From Noviluteimonas gilva (GTDB lineage: Bacteria; Pseudomonadota; Gammaproteobacteria; Xanthomonadales; Xanthomonadaceae): a DNA stretch of 64,000 nt. The stretch's first letter is position 1; every line of letters begins with the position of its first letter. The notes under the pieces are model-generated. The model worked only from the letters and a program-made list of their open reading frames with translations. It did no database searches and had not been told where the DNA came from. Location: the NCBI RefSeq assembly GCF_009740395.1, contig NZ_WOXT01000001.1, positions 124,001 through 188,000 of the forward strand. The letters run 5' to 3'. The translations under genes and the position numbers were made by a program. Of this stretch, positions 62,837-64,000 are shown one piece after another.

Positions 62837-63469
62837 ATGAGCGCGGTCGTCGCCCTCGATGGCCTGCTCGCCGCGCGACGCGTCTGGCGCGGGCAACCCG
62901 CAGCGCAGGCGCCGGCCGATGCGATCGCCACCGGATGGGTCGCGCTCGATGCGGTGCTGCCCGGCGGCGGTTGGCCGTCGGCGGCCCTCAGCGAAATCCT
63001 CCTGCCTGCCGATGGCGTCGGCGAACTGCGCCTGGTGTGGCCCGCGCTCGCACGCCTGGGCCAGGGCAACGGCAGCATCATCGCGATCGTCGCCCCGCCC
63101 TATCGCGCGCACGCACCGGCGTGGCAAGCAGCGGGGTTGCGTCACGACACGCTGCAGGTCATCGACGCCAATCCGCGCGATGCGTTGTGGGCCGCCGAAC
63201 AATGCCTGCGTTCGGGCGCATGCGCGGCCGTGTTGTGTTGGCCGCAGAAAGCCGACGATCGCGCATTGCGACGCTTGCAGGTGGCCGCCGAAACCGGACG
63301 GACACCGGGCTTCGCGTTCCGCGACGCACATGCGGCGTTGAATCCTTCGCCCGCGCCGCTGCGCATCGCGATCGAAACCGCGCCGCATCGCCTGCGCGTG
63401 CTGAAGTGCCGCGGCGCGCTGGTGCCGCCTTCGCCGCTCCCCTTCCCCGCGACGTCGACGGTGGGATGA
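62837..63469 (+). CDS. imuA: ImuA (RecA-like mutasome protein)
   Basis: 210 residues, RecA/SulA-related protein of the ImuA-ImuB-DnaE2 mutagenic translesion system. LDAVLPGGGWPSAALSEILLPADGVGELRLVWPALARL corresponds to the RecA-like core, without an obvious functional Walker A. GGAGG stands nine bases before the ATG. imuB starts nine bases after the stop, and a LexA box lies upstream, so expression should be DNA-damage induced. Confidence 0.9.
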   Translation: MSAVVALDGLLAARRVWRGQPAAQAPADAIATGWVALDAVLPGGGWPSAALSEILLPADGVGELRLVWPALARLGQGNGSIIAIVAPPYRAHAPAWQAAGLRHDTLQVIDANPRDALWAAEQCLRSGACAAVLCWPQKADDRALRRLQVAAETGRTPGFAFRDAHAALNPSPAPLRIAIETAPHRLRVLKCRGALVPPSPLPFPATSTVG

Positions 63470-63478
63470 GGCGCGGTC

Positions 63479-64000
63479 ATGCAATGGGCGTGCGTACTCC
63501 TGCCGCAACTGGCGATGGACGGTGTCCTTCGCCGACTTCAGACGCCCGACGCGACGGCGATCGCGCTCGTCGAAGGGCCGATGCAGAAACGCACCTTGCA
63601 TTCGGTGACGCCGGCGGCGCGCATGCTCGGTTTGCGCCCCGGTTTGTCGCTTGCAGCGGCGCAGGCCTTGAGCACGCATTTCAAGGCGGTCGATCACGAT
63701 CCTGACGCCGTCGAACGCGAGCGCACGTTGCTCGCGGCGTGGGCGTATCGCTTCAGTTCGCAGGTGAGCACGGACCTGCCGCATGCGTTGTTGCTCGAAG
63801 TCGGGCACAGCCTGCGCCTGTTCGGGCCGTGGCCGCGATTGGAAGCGCGCATGCGCGAAGAGTTGCGCGCACTCGGCTTCCGTCATCGCATCGTCGCCGC
63901 GCCCAATCCGCATGCGGCGCGGGTGCTGGCGAATGTGCACGACGGGCTTGCGATCGACGAACACACCTTGCGCAACGCGCTCGGCCAGTTGCCGATCGAA
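63479..64000 (+). CDS. imuB: ImuB, Y-family polymerase-like protein, 3' end cut by window
   Basis: 174 residues visible, open to the window edge. The start MQWACVLLPQLAMDGVLRRL and SVTPAARMLGLRPGLSLAAAQAL correspond to the N-terminal palm/fingers of the ImuB group, where the usual acidic catalytic residues are missing (LPQLAMD in place of the IDMDxF of active Y-family polymerases). ImuB is a non-catalytic beta-clamp-binding hub for DnaE2. dnaE2 is expected to follow outside the window. Confidence 0.9.
   Translation, partial: MQWACVLLPQLAMDGVLRRLQTPDATAIALVEGPMQKRTLHSVTPAARMLGLRPGLSLAAAQALSTHFKAVDHDPDAVERERTLLAAWAYRFSSQVSTDLPHALLLEVGHSLRLFGPWPRLEARMREELRALGFRHRIVAAPNPHAARVLANVHDGLAIDEHTLRNALGQLPIE

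Overview
The window is chromosomal DNA from a high-GC gammaproteobacterium, most likely Xanthomonadaceae and probably Lysobacter-like. The evidence is a cluster of Oar-type TonB-dependent receptors, a metX-metB-hom operon with a SAM-I leader, a LexA box of the Xylella/Xanthomonas type (TTAG-N6-TACTA) in front of imuAB, and the conserved zapA-ssrS-fau-rpiA block. I see no transposase, integrase, phage gene, CRISPR array, rRNA or tRNA. Coding density is high and nearly all reading frames opposite real genes are GC-driven shadows.

Region by region. 1-3.4 kb: minus-strand methionine operon metX-metB-hom, joined by 4-base stop/start overlaps, behind a promoter, a SAM-I riboswitch and a hairpin that pairs the metX ribosome binding site. 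3.5-7.2 kb: phytase-like lipoprotein, M23 peptidase, release factor 3. 7.3-14.2 kb: envelope and housekeeping genes (haemolysin III/TrhA, AsmA-like protein, CBS protein, polyprenyl-phosphate-type glycosyltransferase, MtgA, Hsp33, an exported probable barrel protein). 14.3-27.3 kb: two coupled TPR-sulfotransferases followed upstream by three tandem Oar-like receptors, each with its own promoter and terminator. 27.5-33 kb: GTP-type PEP carboxykinase, a TetR regulator and a divergent fadE with a thioesterase-like gene; two copies of one dyad lie between the divergent promoters. 33-37.6 kb: DUF1304 protein, Tat-exported epimerase-like protein, MFS transporter, GMC oxidoreductase. 37.6-38 kb: a strongly palindromic non-coding stretch. 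38-42.6 kb: M48 protease with LemA, a serine hydrolase, a histone H1-like Lys/Ala-rich protein. 42.7-43.35 kb: a probable small RNA gene and a G-rich intergenic region. 43.35-46.4 kb: gcvH, gcvT, NfeD and SPFH protein. 46.5-49 kb: ECF sigma factor, putative anti-sigma, double-PDZ protein. 49-55.4 kb: aldo/keto reductase, diguanylate cyclase, nucleoside transporter, ribokinase, PepP and YgfB-like protein. 55.5-60 kb: a very large propeller-PAS-GGDEF-EAL protein. 60-64 kb: coiled-coil protein, ZapA, 6S RNA, fau, EVE protein, RpiA, and the LexA-controlled imuA-imuB mutasome genes (imuB cut by the window end).

How the pieces fit: methionine synthesis is controlled by SAM through RNA. Fatty-acid oxidation (fadE) and gluconeogenesis (pckG) share a TetR-type control region. 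Two c-di-GMP enzymes are present. The two most unusual items are the TPR-sulfotransferase pair with tyrosylprotein-sulfotransferase-like motifs beside surface receptors, and a terminator-bounded small RNA candidate between the histone-like gene and gcvH.
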